DNA of 64,000 nt from NCBI RefSeq assembly GCF_019977355.1, contig NZ_AP024655.1:2294001-2358000 (forward strand), read 5' to 3'. This document shows positions 42,880 through 52,229 of this stretch, one piece after another. Numbering within the stretch: position 1 is the first letter of the stretch; the number at the start of each line of letters is the position of its first letter. The position numbers and the translations under genes are program-made. Below the pieces are notes generated by a model, which did no database searches, was not told the origin of the DNA, and saw only the letters and a list, made by a program, of their open reading frames with translations. The stretch comes from Arthrobacter sp. NicSoilB8. GTDB taxonomy: Bacteria > Actinomycetota > Actinomycetes > Actinomycetales > Micrococcaceae.

Positions 42880-44316
42880 ATGGCCGAGACCAAAGTCAAG
42901 CACCCGAGCGTCAAGGAACGTGAGGCGAAGGGCAAGGAGTGCCGGAAGGACACGCCCGTCTCCAGCCACACCGGCTGGGTTCCCGCGCCGGACCGCCCGG
43001 ATCCCGTCGCGCTCCTCGAGGAGCAGAACCTCACCCGGGAACAGGACCTCGTGCCGGTGCGGCACGGCCGGATGATGGTCTCACCATTCACGTTTTACCG
43101 GGGTGCGGCCAAGATCATGGCCGCCGACCTGAAGGACACGCCGCGGGCCGGCCTGATTGCCCAGCTGTGCGGGGACGCCCATCTGTCCAACTTCGGTGTC
43201 TTCGCCTCGCCGGAGCGGAACCTGCTGTTCGACCTGAACGACTTCGACGAGACGCTTCCCGGACCGTTTGAGTATGACGTCAAGCGCATGTCCGCGAGTT
43301 TCACGATCGCGGCGCGGAACAACGCATTCACCCAGGACGAAACCCGCGACATGACCCTCACCGCGGTCCGGGCCTACCGCGAGGCGATGGCCCAGTTCGC
43401 GCAAATGCGCACCCTGGACATCTGGTACGCGAAGCTGTCCGAGGAACAGTTGATGAAAGCTATGGAACTGGCCGTGAGCGCGCAGAAGGGCAAAGCGCAG
43501 AAGAAGACCGCCGAGGGCATGGAAAAGACGGCGCGCGCAAACGTTGCGAAAGCCCATACCCGGGACAGCCTGCAGGCGCTCGCTAAGCTGGGCGAGCGTG
43601 TGGACGGGAGGTACCGAATCGTCAGCCAGCCGCCGATCGTGATCCCGGCCCGGGAACTGGGTGCATCGTTCGGGATGTCTGCCGATGAGCTTGAGCACGT
43701 TATCCGTGTGCAGCTGCGGTCCTACCGGGCGTCCTTGCCGGATGACCGGCGTCATCTGCTTGAGCGTTTCGAAATCATCGACGTCGCCCGCAAGGTGGTG
43801 GGCGTCGGCAGCGTCGGCACTCGGGCGTTCATCGCCCTGCTTCAAGGGCGTGATCCAGAGGATCCGTTGTTCCTGCAGGTCAAGGAGGCCACGAGATCAG
43901 TGCTCGAGGACCACTTGCCCAAGAGCCGGTTCAAACAGCCGGGCGAGCGCGTGGTACAGGGGCAGCGGATGATGCAGGCCGCGAGCGACATCTTCCTCGG
44001 CTGGACCAAGGGCGCGCAGGACAACCGGTACTTGTACTGGCGCCAACTGCGTGACATGAAGGGATCCGCCGTTGTGGAAGCGATGAAACCGCTCGGAATG
44101 CGGTTCTATGCCGGGGCCTGCGGATGGACACTGGCGCGCGCGCACGCCCGCTCAGGTGACCCGATCGCGATCTCCGCGTATCTGGGCAAAAGCGACAAAT
44201 TCGACGTGTCGATCACCGACTTCTCCGAGCGTTACGCCGACCAGAACGAAAAGGACTACCAGGCCTTCGCCGAGGCCGTTCGTTCCGGCCGCCTGGAAGC
44301 AGTCGAGGGCCTGTAG
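42880..44316 (+). CDS. DUF2252 family protein
   Basis: A 478-residue protein of the DUF2252 family: RHGRMMVSPFTFYRGAA, LCGDAHLSNFGVFASPERNLLFDLNDFDET (kinase-like HxxN and DxND-type motifs) and RQLRDMKGSAVVE near 390. The motif order resembles an aminoglycoside-phosphotransferase-like (APH) kinase fold, so small-molecule phosphorylation is possible, though the family has no proven activity. AGGGAGG lies nine bases before ATG 42880. The FAD-Rieske gene follows after 63 bases and may be in the same unit. Confidence 0.88.
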   Translation: MAETKVKHPSVKEREAKGKECRKDTPVSSHTGWVPAPDRPDPVALLEEQNLTREQDLVPVRHGRMMVSPFTFYRGAAKIMAADLKDTPRAGLIAQLCGDAHLSNFGVFASPERNLLFDLNDFDETLPGPFEYDVKRMSASFTIAARNNAFTQDETRDMTLTAVRAYREAMAQFAQMRTLDIWYAKLSEEQLMKAMELAVSAQKGKAQKKTAEGMEKTARANVAKAHTRDSLQALAKLGERVDGRYRIVSQPPIVIPARELGASFGMSADELEHVIRVQLRSYRASLPDDRRHLLERFEIIDVARKVVGVGSVGTRAFIALLQGRDPEDPLFLQVKEATRSVLEDHLPKSRFKQPGERVVQGQRMMQAASDIFLGWTKGAQDNRYLYWRQLRDMKGSAVVEAMKPLGMRFYAGACGWTLARAHARSGDPIAISAYLGKSDKFDVSITDFSERYADQNEKDYQAFAEAVRSGRLEAVEGL

Positions 44317-44379
44317 GCCGGCAGGGGGAGCCGTTCGGATGCCGGGACAGGGAAGACATGCACGCCGGAGTGCCGCACC

Positions 44380-45957
44380 ATGACCGGACGGCTTGAAGGA
44401 AGACAAGTTTCCCTGTGGGTCGCGACCGCCGGAGTTACTACCTATCCCGCTTTGGAGACGGATCTGGACGTCGACGTCGCCGTAATTGGGGGAGGAATCG
44501 CCGGCCTGACCGCGGCGCTGGCCCTCAAATGTGCCGGGCACAAGGTCGCCGTACTCGAGGCCGCGCGCATCGGCACCGGCGTCACAGGGCACACCACCGG
44601 AAAAATCACCTCCCTGCACCGGCTCGTCTACACCGAACTCGCGGACCGGCACGGGCCGAAGGTCGCGGGCAGCTACGGGCAGGCCAACCAGGCCGCCGTC
44701 GAGCACATTGCGCGCGTCGTCGCGGAGGAAGGCATTGACTGTGACTTCCGCAGGGTGTCCAACTACACGTACGCGGAATCCGACGATGCCCTCGCCCGGA
44801 TCCGCGACGAGGCCGCCCTGGCCGGACGGCTCGGCCTGCCTTCAACCTTCACCTCCGACGTGCCGCTGCCGTTCGCCGTCCGCGGCGCGCTCCGCTTCGA
44901 CCACCAGGCGCAGTTTCACGCCGTGAAATACCTCCAGGGCCTCGCCCGCGCCGTGGACGGGAGCGGATGCCACGTGTTCGAGGACACGCGTGTCACCGCT
45001 GTCCGCGATGGTGCCCCCGCCGTCGTCGAGACCGGGGGCGGGACCGTTCGGGCGCGCGAGGTGATCGTGGCCGCCAATTTCCCCATCGGCGACCCCGGAC
45101 TGTTTGCCGAGCGGTGCTACCTGCACCGTTCCTACATCGTCGCCAGCCAGGCCCCATCGGCGCGCCTGGACGGGACCTTCATCAGCGTCGACGAACCGAT
45201 GCGCTCCATCCTGGCGATCGACGTCGACGGTTCCAGGTATGTCCTCACCGGCGGTGAGGGCCACCGGGCCACCGAGACCGGCGACGCCGCCCTCCGGTAC
45301 CGCCGGCTCGAGGCATTCGCCCGCGAACGCCTCGGCGCCGGGGTGACCAGCTTCCGCTGGTCCACGCAGGACGTGATGCCCCTCGACGGTCTGCCCTACG
45401 TGGGAACGTTGTCCCCTACTGCGGCCCACGTCCATGTGATCACCGGCCTGCGGAAATGGGGGTTGACGAACGGCACCGCCGGGGCGCTGATTCTGGCCGA
45501 CACCTTGTCCGGGCGGCACAACCCCTGGGCCGCCGTTTTCGACACCAGCCGGATTTCTCCGGCAGGCCGGGCCGGCCGGGAGGGACAGCGGTTGGAACCA
45601 GCAGAAGCAGCACAACCCGAAACGGTACCAGCAGAAACAAGCGAACAACCGGAACAACCAGCACAGACAGAACAAACAGCCCTTGCTGGCCTGCGTCCGG
45701 GCGAAGGCACTGTCGTGGAGATCGGCGGCCACAAGACCGCCGTGTATGCCGACGACGCCGGCGACCTCCACGCCGTTTCGGCCATCTGTACGCATCTGGG
45801 CTGCACGGTCGAGTTCAATGCGGACGACGTGACGTGGGACTGCCCCTGCCATGGCTCCCGGTTTGCCGCGGACGGCGCTGTCATCCAGGGCCCGGCGGCA
45901 GAGGACCTGGGGCCGAGGCCTTTACCCTCCCGTCCGGCTGGGCCCCTGCCCGGCTGA
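44380..45957 (+). CDS. FAD-dependent oxidoreductase with C-terminal Rieske domain
   Basis: A 525-residue protein: a DAO-type FAD domain from about 28 (VAVIGGGIAGLTAALAL; TGHTTGKITSLH) to 395 (GLRKWGLTNGTAGALILAD), then a linker, then a Rieske [2Fe-2S] domain with CTHLGC (C470, H472) and CPCHGS (C488, H491). DAO-Rieske fusions probably oxidise amines or glycine-betaine-like compounds; the substrate is unknown. The linker (about 405-435) is made of Glu/Gln/Pro/Thr with A-ending codons, clearly lower in GC than the rest of the gene, and may be a recent expansion. The 3' end overlaps the convergent next gene by 36 bases. Confidence 0.9.
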   Translation: MTGRLEGRQVSLWVATAGVTTYPALETDLDVDVAVIGGGIAGLTAALALKCAGHKVAVLEAARIGTGVTGHTTGKITSLHRLVYTELADRHGPKVAGSYGQANQAAVEHIARVVAEEGIDCDFRRVSNYTYAESDDALARIRDEAALAGRLGLPSTFTSDVPLPFAVRGALRFDHQAQFHAVKYLQGLARAVDGSGCHVFEDTRVTAVRDGAPAVVETGGGTVRAREVIVAANFPIGDPGLFAERCYLHRSYIVASQAPSARLDGTFISVDEPMRSILAIDVDGSRYVLTGGEGHRATETGDAALRYRRLEAFARERLGAGVTSFRWSTQDVMPLDGLPYVGTLSPTAAHVHVITGLRKWGLTNGTAGALILADTLSGRHNPWAAVFDTSRISPAGRAGREGQRLEPAEAAQPETVPAETSEQPEQPAQTEQTALAGLRPGEGTVVEIGGHKTAVYADDAGDLHAVSAICTHLGCTVEFNADDVTWDCPCHGSRFAADGAVIQGPAAEDLGPRPLPSRPAGPLPG

Positions 45958-46716
45958 GCTCCGGAACGCCGCCGATTCCTCGCCGGCCTCCGCCGTTTGG
46001 ACCGGGCCACGGAGCCGTTCCAACTCGACGACGTCCCTGCCGAACGAATAGACCAGCAGCCCCAGCGCCAGGCCGAGCACCACGGCACCTGGCCCGGCAG
46101 GGACGCCGGGCAACAGGGCGAACAGCAGGGCCGCAGGCTGGATGGCTCCAATCAGCTTGCGCAGAGGGCTGGACGGCAGCGGTTTCTTCAGCGACGGCCG
46201 GAACCATGCTGCCGCGAGGAACGCGTAGTACATGAGGCCGATGCCCAGGGGCCAAGGGCCGAAGACCCCCGCCGCCGCGCAGGACAGCACCAGGACCAGC
46301 GCGGCATCCGTATCCGAATCCAGCCGCGACCCCTCGGCTGTTGCCCATCCCGTCAGCCTGGCCACCCATCCGTCCACGGCATCGAGCAGGAACGCCGCGG
46401 TACCCAAGAGAACTACCATGGCGCTTACCCGGGCTCCGGCGAACGAGGCGCCTGCGGTCAGGGCAGCGCAGCAGGCCACGACGACGGCCCTGCCCAGAGT
46501 GACTCGGTCCGCGGGCGTCGAAAACCGGGGATTGCGCCGTAGAACGGAGCCTGCCGCGCGCATGATCACGGCGGCGCCGGCCCCAAAGGCCAGAGCCCAG
46601 AGCCCGGGATCGGCTAGGACTGCTGCGCCGAGCCAGCCCCAAGCCAGCAGATAGGCGGTGACGGCAACTCCGGCATCGGCCACGGCACGGCGTGCGCCTT
46701 CGACTGTTGCCCTCAT
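45922..46716 (-). CDS. CDP-alcohol phosphatidyltransferase family protein
   Basis: A 264-residue membrane protein with the family motif D-x2-D-G-x2-A-R-x8-G-x3-D-x3-D (FLLDAVDGWVARLTGWATAEG, then SRLDSDTD), which binds metal and the CDP-alcohol. Six or so membrane helices surround it. It makes a phospholipid or related lipid by displacing CMP. Start ATG 46716 has a poor ribosome site. The last 25 residues, which overlap the FAD-Rieske gene, are hydrophilic and dispensable-looking. Confidence 0.87.
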   Translation of the reverse strand: MRATVEGARRAVADAGVAVTAYLLAWGWLGAAVLADPGLWALAFGAGAAVIMRAAGSVLRRNPRFSTPADRVTLGRAVVVACCAALTAGASFAGARVSAMVVLLGTAAFLLDAVDGWVARLTGWATAEGSRLDSDTDAALVLVLSCAAAGVFGPWPLGIGLMYYAFLAAAWFRPSLKKPLPSSPLRKLIGAIQPAALLFALLPGVPAGPGAVVLGLALGLLVYSFGRDVVELERLRGPVQTAEAGEESAAFRSSAGQGPSRTGG

Positions 46717-46919
46717 GCCGGTTGGCCCTGCGCTTTGCGCGCAGAGCCTCCGGACGTGTTGCCCGTCAGTTTCGTGCCCTCTGCAAACGACTTCAGCCTG
46801 AACCACCCCGCCAACATGCTAGCAATTACGGGGGCGGCTTTCCGGACGCCTCTCCGGCGCCCCGCCGGCAGCGGCACCGGTGCCCCCTTCCGGGCGTTTA
46901 CGCCGGTACTCTCACGCCA

Positions 46920-46961
46920 GTGCGCTCAACTCGGTGCGCTCAACACGGTGCGCTCAACTCG
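46920..46961. repeat. 14-bp tandem repeat, three copies
   Basis: gtgcgctcaactcg, gtgcgctcaacacg, gtgcgctcaactcg. It covers the end of the minus-strand gene at 46954 and the space after it. Confidence 0.85.
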
Positions 46962-47415
46962 GGGAGTGGGTGCGCGGCCGGGGCGTCCGCCGTCCGGCCC
47001 GCGCGAAGCCGACGGCCGCCAGAACTGCTCCGGCACCTTCGGCCACCGCGCTGACGGATTTCTCGAAGAACCAGACGGGGTCGTACATGGCCGGAAAAGG
47101 CCCGAACGCCGGAACATCCACATAGCGGTACAGGACCACGGCGACAAAGGCACTCAACGCGACCACGAACGCGACGGCGTAGGCGGCTCTGCTGCCGCGC
47201 AGCAGCACGTACAACCCGGCGAACACAGCCGCGGCCGATTCGAGCAGGAACAGGTTGCCCTGGCCGATCCCGGCGGAGTTCCCCGCCTGGTAGCCGGGGG
47301 CCAGGTGGAGGTGGATGCCGGCGTCGATGAACAAGGCACCGGCTGTGAGGATGCGCAGGGTCATGCCGGTTCCGTGGGCCCCTACGGACCGTGCGGGGTG
47401 GCTTTGGGCGCTCAT
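46954..47415 (-). CDS. Four-helix integral membrane protein (hypothetical)
   Basis: A 153-residue protein with four predicted membrane segments (LRILTAGALFIDAGIHLHL; LFLLESAAAVFAGLYVLL; AAYAVAFVVALSAFVAVVLY; VSAVAEGAGAVLAAVGFA) and a histidine pair (HLHLAPGY) in the first loop. It follows the cupredoxin gene after 11 bases in the same direction, suggesting a shared copper or electron-transfer role. No named family is assigned. An internal ATG (MTLRILT) is an alternative start. Confidence 0.75.
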   Translation of the reverse strand: MSAQSHPARSVGAHGTGMTLRILTAGALFIDAGIHLHLAPGYQAGNSAGIGQGNLFLLESAAAVFAGLYVLLRGSRAAYAVAFVVALSAFVAVVLYRYVDVPAFGPFPAMYDPVWFFEKSVSAVAEGAGAVLAAVGFARAGRRTPRPRTHSPS

Positions 47416-47426
47416 TTAACGATCGT

Positions 47427-47831
47427 TCATTTGACGATCAACACCCCGTGCATCCCCGGGTGAAAGGTGCAGTGGAAGGGGTAGGAACCGGGCTTTGTGG
47501 GGGCGGTGAACGTGGCGGTGCCTCCGCCGCCCTTGACCTCCGTGTCGAACGCCGAGCCCTCGTCGGCGGTGACGGTATGCGCAGCCGTATCCATGTTGGT
47601 GATGCTGACCGTCGCGCCGGGCGCCACGGTCAGCGGGTCGCCGTAGCCGAAGTCCTTGATCGTGATGGTCCCGGCGGCCGTGCCCGCCGCCGGACTGGCC
47701 CCGGAACCGGAACCGGAACCGGGACTGGACGCGGACGCCGACGCCGGCATGCCGCTTCCGCCCGCGCACCCGGCGGTCCCCAACAAGATCAAAGCCATCC
47801 CCAGCGACGACAGCTTCCGGCCAGCATTCAT
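47427..47831 (-). CDS. Plastocyanin-like cupredoxin lipoprotein
   Basis: A 134-residue lipoprotein: signal peptide with lipobox GTAGC (Cys22), a Ser/Gly/Ala linker with SG repeats, then a type 1 copper domain (about 53-134) with ligands H85 (AAHTV), C121, H124 and M127 (FHCTFHPGMHG). It would carry electrons or buffer copper outside the membrane. It is first of a two-gene unit with the membrane protein at 46954. Confidence 0.9.
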   Translation of the reverse strand: MNAGRKLSSLGMALILLGTAGCAGGSGMPASASASSPGSGSGSGASPAAGTAAGTITIKDFGYGDPLTVAPGATVSITNMDTAAHTVTADEGSAFDTEVKGGGGTATFTAPTKPGSYPFHCTFHPGMHGVLIVK

Positions 47832-48171
47832 GGCGCACCACCCCGAACCGATTATGGGACAACTTGCAATGGAACGTGCTCATTTCATTGTGCGCCTGCC
47901 CGGTGACAATTGAACCGGCACCAGTGGAACTGCACGAATGAAACCGGCACGAATTACACCGGCAGGAGGGCAGGAGCCGAACCGTACGGATGGAACTGCA
48001 CAAATGGATCCGTACAAATTGGTCCGGCCGGGAGCGGGACCTGTCTCCGGGGTGCGTCCCCAAGTGCCGCCTGCCCCAAGGGCCGCTCCGCGGCGCGATG
48101 TCCGGGGGCCGGGCCGGGGGGATAGCGTAGTCACTGGCACGCATTTCAGCGGCTCCAGGAAGGAATATTGC
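47832..48171. other. Intergenic region with degenerate repeats
   Basis: 340 bp between the divergent cupredoxin and cation-efflux genes. Elements such as ggaactgcac(g/a)aat (47925 and 47989 areas) and (g)aaccggcac recur in diverged form between 47905 and 48030. No gene is supported; the efflux gene promoter must lie here. Confidence 0.55.
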
Positions 48172-49119
48172 GTGAATCGTGAAAAGTCCGGGCCCGTATC
48201 GCTCACGGTGCTCATCGCCTTCGCAGCCAACGTACTCGTCGCTGCCGCCAAAACCGTTGCCGCTCTCATCTCCGGCTCGGCTTCCATGACTGCCGAGGCC
48301 GCGCATTCCTGGGCCGACACCGGCAACCAGATATTCCTGCTTGTTGCCGAACGCAAGGCGGCCAGGAAACGGGACAAGACGCATCCCATGGGCTACGGAC
48401 GTGAGGCCTACGTGTGGTCCATGTTCGCCGCCTTCGGCCTGTTCACGGCCGGTGCAGTGGTGTCGGTGATGCACGGCATCCAACAGCTCATCACGCCTGA
48501 GCCGGCGGGTGACTACGCAATCGCCTACGTCGTCCTGGCGGTTGCCTTCGTCCTCGAAGGCGTATCGTTCACGCAGGCCTTCCGGCAGAGCCGCAAAGCT
48601 GCTCGTGCGCTGGACAGGAACACGCTGGAGCAGGTCCTCAAGAGCTCCGACCCCACACTGCGTGCGGTCTTTGCCGAAGATGCGGCCGCGCTGATCGGCC
48701 TGGTCATCGCGTTTGCCGGTATGTCCCTTCATCAGCTCACGGGGTCCTCCGTGCCGGACGCCGTGGGTTCCATTCTTGTGGGCATCCTGCTCGCGGCTGT
48801 CGCCTTCGTGCTGATCGAACGGAACCGGCGCTTCCTGGTCGGGCAGGCAGTGACGAGCGATATCGAAGAAAGCATGGCGAGGCGCCTCCTCGGGCACCCG
48901 GAGATCGAGCGCATCACTTACCTGCATCTGGAGTTCGTAGGCCCGCGCAAGCTCTACGTCGTGGCGGCAGTGGACATGCTGGGGGACCACCCCGAACATG
49001 ATGTCGCCGTGGCCCTGCGCCGCGTCGAGCACGAACTCGAAGACCACGAAACAGTCGAAGAGGCCGTCCTGACACTCGCCACCGCAGACGAACCATCGCT
49101 GGTCTTCCCGGGTGTGTGA
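48172..49119 (+). CDS. Cation diffusion facilitator family transporter
   Basis: A 315-residue CDF protein: six membrane segments followed by a cytoplasmic ferredoxin-like domain (about 215-300, HPEIERITYLHLEFVGPRKLYVV). Metal ligands H45 and D49 in HSWADTGNQ are clear; the second pair in helix 5 is seen as VFAEDAAALIG, where Glu-Asp replaces the usual His/Asp pair, a feature of one CDF subgroup with unclear metal preference. It exports a divalent metal using the proton gradient. GTG 48172 has AGGAAGGA seven bases upstream. Confidence 0.88.
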   Translation: MNREKSGPVSLTVLIAFAANVLVAAAKTVAALISGSASMTAEAAHSWADTGNQIFLLVAERKAARKRDKTHPMGYGREAYVWSMFAAFGLFTAGAVVSVMHGIQQLITPEPAGDYAIAYVVLAVAFVLEGVSFTQAFRQSRKAARALDRNTLEQVLKSSDPTLRAVFAEDAAALIGLVIAFAGMSLHQLTGSSVPDAVGSILVGILLAAVAFVLIERNRRFLVGQAVTSDIEESMARRLLGHPEIERITYLHLEFVGPRKLYVVAAVDMLGDHPEHDVAVALRRVEHELEDHETVEEAVLTLATADEPSLVFPGV

Positions 49120-49140
49120 GGAAGCTGAGGAAGATGGTGC

Positions 49141-51447
49141 CTAGGCGCGGTCCGCCGGTGCACCTATTCCGGCCGGTGGATGGAGAGCCGCCCCGGAGGC
49201 CAGCAGCGCTTCAAGAACCGGGGACGGGCTGGGCCCGGCCAGGAGGAAGCCCTGCCCCATGTCGCAGCCCAGGGAACGCAGGAGCTCCAGCTGCCCGGTG
49301 TCCTCGATGCCTTCGGCGATGACGGCCAGATTCAGCTTCCGGGCCACCTCCAGGATGCCTTCGAGCATCGCCGCAGCCGGAGCGTCCTGCGGCAGCCCGG
49401 CCAGGAACGCCCGGTCAATCTTGAGGATGTCCGCCGGCAGCACCGCGAGAGTGCTGAGCGACGAGAACCCGGTCCCGAAGTCGTCGATAGCGATGCGGAC
49501 GCCGAAGCTCTTTAGCCGGTTGAGTGCGCCGACCCCGCCGTCGGAACTCGTGGCCAGGGCAGATTCCGTGACCTCGAGGATCACCTTGTCAGCCTGGGCC
49601 GCGGGGTTGGCCAGGATGCGTTCGAGGGCGGCGAGGTTCCGGTCGCTGGATAACTGAAGGGTGGAGAGATTGACCGAAACCCAGATGTCAGCGGCCGTGC
49701 CAGGGGAGCGCCGCCAGCCGGCGACATGACGGCTTGCGGTGTCGAGCACCCAGCAGCCGATGGAGCCGATCTCACCGGTTTCCTCGGCCAGGGGAATGAA
49801 GTCTGCGGGTCCCAGCCGGCCGAGCGTCGGGTGTTCCCAGCGCACGAGGGCCTCCACGCCGACAATCCCGCCGGTCCCCAGGTCAACCACCGGCTGGTAG
49901 TCGAGGCGCAACTGTCCGGCCTGCACGGCCGTGGCGAGGTCGGCCCGGAGGGCGGCCCGGTACGTCATTTCGTCATAGCCCCGCGCATCGAAGAGCTGGT
50001 AACGCCCCTTGCCGCCGTGCTTGGCCATGTACATGGCGAAGTCTGCCTGGCGCATCAGCTCGGCCGGATCCGCCGTTTCGGCGCCGCGCTGGGCGGCGCC
50101 CATGCTGACAGTCACCTTCAGCCGGACGTCACCGATGGAGAACGGATCACGCAGTGCGTCCTGGACGCGGCCGGCGACGTCGCCCGTGGCCGTGCCGCGA
50201 TCGTCCACCACGACGATCGCGAATTCATCCCCGCCAAGCCGGGCGACGAGGTCGTGGGCGCGCACGCAGCGCCGTAGGCGCTGAGCGAGTTGTATGAGCA
50301 GCGCATCGCCGCCTTCATGGCCCAGCGAGTCGTTGACGTCCTTGAAATCGTCGACGTCGATGATCAACAGGCCCGCGCGATGGTCCCTGCTTCCGTTGCC
50401 GGGCCGGCTGGTGTCGGCTCCTTCGGTGGCCGCCCCGTCGGCTCCCGAACCGAACGCGGCCGCGAGGCGTTCGGTGAGGACTGCCCGGTTGGCCAGACCG
50501 GTGAGGGGATCGTGGGTGGCCCGGAAAGTCAGTTCCAGGTGGCTGTCGTGCACTGTGGCTGCCATGGAATTGAATGCCCCGGCCAACTGACCCAGTTCGT
50601 CATTGCGGACAACGTTGATCCTGTGGCTGTAATCGCCGGACTGCAGCTTCAGGACTCCCCGGTATAGCTCCTCGACGGGGCGCACGAGGTACTTTGTCAT
50701 CCTGCGGCGGAAAAAGAGCACGCCCGCCCCGGCCAGCGTGAAGAGGGCCGCGCGGCCGGCCACCACCATTTGCTGAAGCTGCGCCCCGTAGGCGACGCCG
50801 TCGTCGAGAGCGTCGAGGGAGGCGCGTCGGACCTCGGCCAGCAGGGCACGGGCTTTGGCGCCGGAAGCGGCGAAAGCAGGGGTCTCCGCGACGTGATCGC
50901 CTTGCAGCCTGGCCGCCTGCTCGCCCCAGAGACCATGCGCGGACAGGCCTTCCTGCCACGCGGCCCGAGCCTCGCCGACTGTGGCCCGCATGCCGTGCTC
51001 GTCCGGCAGGATACCGGCGGCGGTATCGAACTGGGCGGAAATGCCATTTTGCTGCCGCAAGAAAGCCGATGTGTCGACCGGCACCGCGGACAGCAGTTGC
51101 AGTGCCGCCTGTTCGTGGGCATCAAGGCCGGCCCTCAGCTCGGCGACGGCTTCCGACTCGAGGCGGTGCTGCGCGGTGGCGTGCTGGATTTGCTCCGTGA
51201 CAACACGGACACCAACGACAGTCGCCGCCACGCCCGCGAGGAGGGCCAGGAGCATCAGCGTGAAGACCCTGGACCACTCGCGTTTGAGGCTCCCGGCACG
51301 GGGGTGCGTTCCGGTCCGAGTTCGCGGGGCGGTCAGCCCCCCAGCCGGCAGCGGCGCCGCATCGTCCGAAGGTCCCGGGACGCTGGCGGCAGCGTGCGAC
51401 GGCGTCACAACAGCCGGGTCCGTCAACTTGCTGTTGGAGTTACGCAT
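49141..51447 (-). CDS. Membrane GGDEF-EAL protein (cyclic di-GMP turnover)
   Basis: A 768-residue protein: cytoplasmic N-terminus of about 60 residues, membrane helix (VFTLMLLALLAGVAATVVGV), an extracellular four-helix-like sensor (about 85-205), second membrane helix (ALFTLAGAGVLFF), HAMP (VRPVEELYRGVLKLQSGDYSHR), GGDEF domain with an intact LARLGGDEFAIV, then EAL domain with VGVEALVRWEHP and DFGTGFSSLSTL. Both diguanylate cyclase and phosphodiesterase motifs look intact, so net activity cannot be predicted. ATG 51447 has GGAGG seven bases upstream. It stands alone. Confidence 0.9.
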   Translation of the reverse strand: MRNSNSKLTDPAVVTPSHAAASVPGPSDDAAPLPAGGLTAPRTRTGTHPRAGSLKREWSRVFTLMLLALLAGVAATVVGVRVVTEQIQHATAQHRLESEAVAELRAGLDAHEQAALQLLSAVPVDTSAFLRQQNGISAQFDTAAGILPDEHGMRATVGEARAAWQEGLSAHGLWGEQAARLQGDHVAETPAFAASGAKARALLAEVRRASLDALDDGVAYGAQLQQMVVAGRAALFTLAGAGVLFFRRRMTKYLVRPVEELYRGVLKLQSGDYSHRINVVRNDELGQLAGAFNSMAATVHDSHLELTFRATHDPLTGLANRAVLTERLAAAFGSGADGAATEGADTSRPGNGSRDHRAGLLIIDVDDFKDVNDSLGHEGGDALLIQLAQRLRRCVRAHDLVARLGGDEFAIVVVDDRGTATGDVAGRVQDALRDPFSIGDVRLKVTVSMGAAQRGAETADPAELMRQADFAMYMAKHGGKGRYQLFDARGYDEMTYRAALRADLATAVQAGQLRLDYQPVVDLGTGGIVGVEALVRWEHPTLGRLGPADFIPLAEETGEIGSIGCWVLDTASRHVAGWRRSPGTAADIWVSVNLSTLQLSSDRNLAALERILANPAAQADKVILEVTESALATSSDGGVGALNRLKSFGVRIAIDDFGTGFSSLSTLAVLPADILKIDRAFLAGLPQDAPAAAMLEGILEVARKLNLAVIAEGIEDTGQLELLRSLGCDMGQGFLLAGPSPSPVLEALLASGAALHPPAGIGAPADRA

Positions 51448-51625
51448 GGGTCTGCCTCCGGCCACGTGCCGGCACTCGCCGCATCGTCATTCAGGAGCGT
51501 AGCCGAACCGCCCCCGGCGGGTCATGTCCGGAGTCCTAAGGACACTATTGTGAAGCATGTTACAGAAGTGCATTCGGCAGGCGGGCGCTACTTCTTCCGG
51601 ACTGAACTCCTCCCGCGGGAGTTCG

Positions 51626-51928
51626 TCAGCTGAGGCAGTCCGCGCAGTACGCGTGGCCGCCCTTCTCCTTGGCGAGCTGGGACCGGTGCCGCACCAGAAA
51701 ACAGGAATAGCAGGTGAATTCGTCCTCTTTTTGCGGGATGACCGTGACGGTCAGTTCCTCTCCGGACAAGTCTGCTCCCGGAAGCTCTACGCCTTCGGAC
51801 GTGTCAGCCTCGTCGAGTTCCCGGACGACGCTTCGGGCGTCGGGCGCGTTCGCCGAACGGAGGGCCTCCAGGGAAGCGTTGCGTGATTCCGCGACGTCGG
51901 AGCGTACTTCGTCATAATCGGTTGCCAC
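51626..51928 (-). CDS. DUF4193 zinc-ribbon protein
   Basis: A 100-residue protein of the actinobacterial DUF4193 family: N-terminus ATDYDEVRSD, acidic middle (ADTSEGVELPGADLSGEELTV), and a C-terminal zinc ribbon with four cysteines (FTCYSCFLV, AYCADC). Family members are about 100 residues and usually start M-A-T-D-Y-D, which is why the GTG at 51928 is taken rather than an ATG 78 bases upstream. It is probably a nucleic-acid or RNA-polymerase binding factor; the role is unknown. A TTACAC-C-GTGTAA palindrome lies upstream. Confidence 0.87.
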   Translation of the reverse strand: MATDYDEVRSDVAESRNASLEALRSANAPDARSVVRELDEADTSEGVELPGADLSGEELTVTVIPQKEDEFTCYSCFLVRHRSQLAKEKGGHAYCADCLS

Positions 51929-52005
51929 CTGGTGGTACTCATTTCCGTTGCTGTGGTGTTTGGTCTGGAGTCTCTGGCGGATCTCCGGGATTGAACGGTA
52001 CAGCA

Positions 52006-52018
52006 TTACACCGTGTAA
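52006..52018. promoter_or_regulatory. TTACAC-C-GTGTAA operator-like palindrome
   Basis: Perfect 6-1-6 inverted repeat within a longer imperfect one (CAGCATTACAC / GTGTAAATGCTG, 52001-52025). It lies 78 bp upstream of the DUF4193 start and about 210 bp from the divergent small gene. Confidence 0.5.
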
Positions 52019-52229
52019 ATGCTGGGGAGCGGGGCCGTAGCGGCAGTGACTCTCGTGACACCCGGGGGCGGCAGCCCGCGGCGCCGCCGTTCACGTCCCG
52101 TTCGCCACTGGTCACCAGGGCGTCATGTGGCGTTAATGTGTGTGCCCTAGCCTGAGTCCTTAGGGACGATCTGTCTTGACCGCTATCCGCACCAACCCCA
52201 CCAACCGCACCATCCGCCGGAGGACCACC

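Noticed and set aside
47416..49047. 543-residue minus-strand frame
   Set aside because: Runs antisense through the cation efflux gene and out of frame through the cupredoxin gene; no domain.
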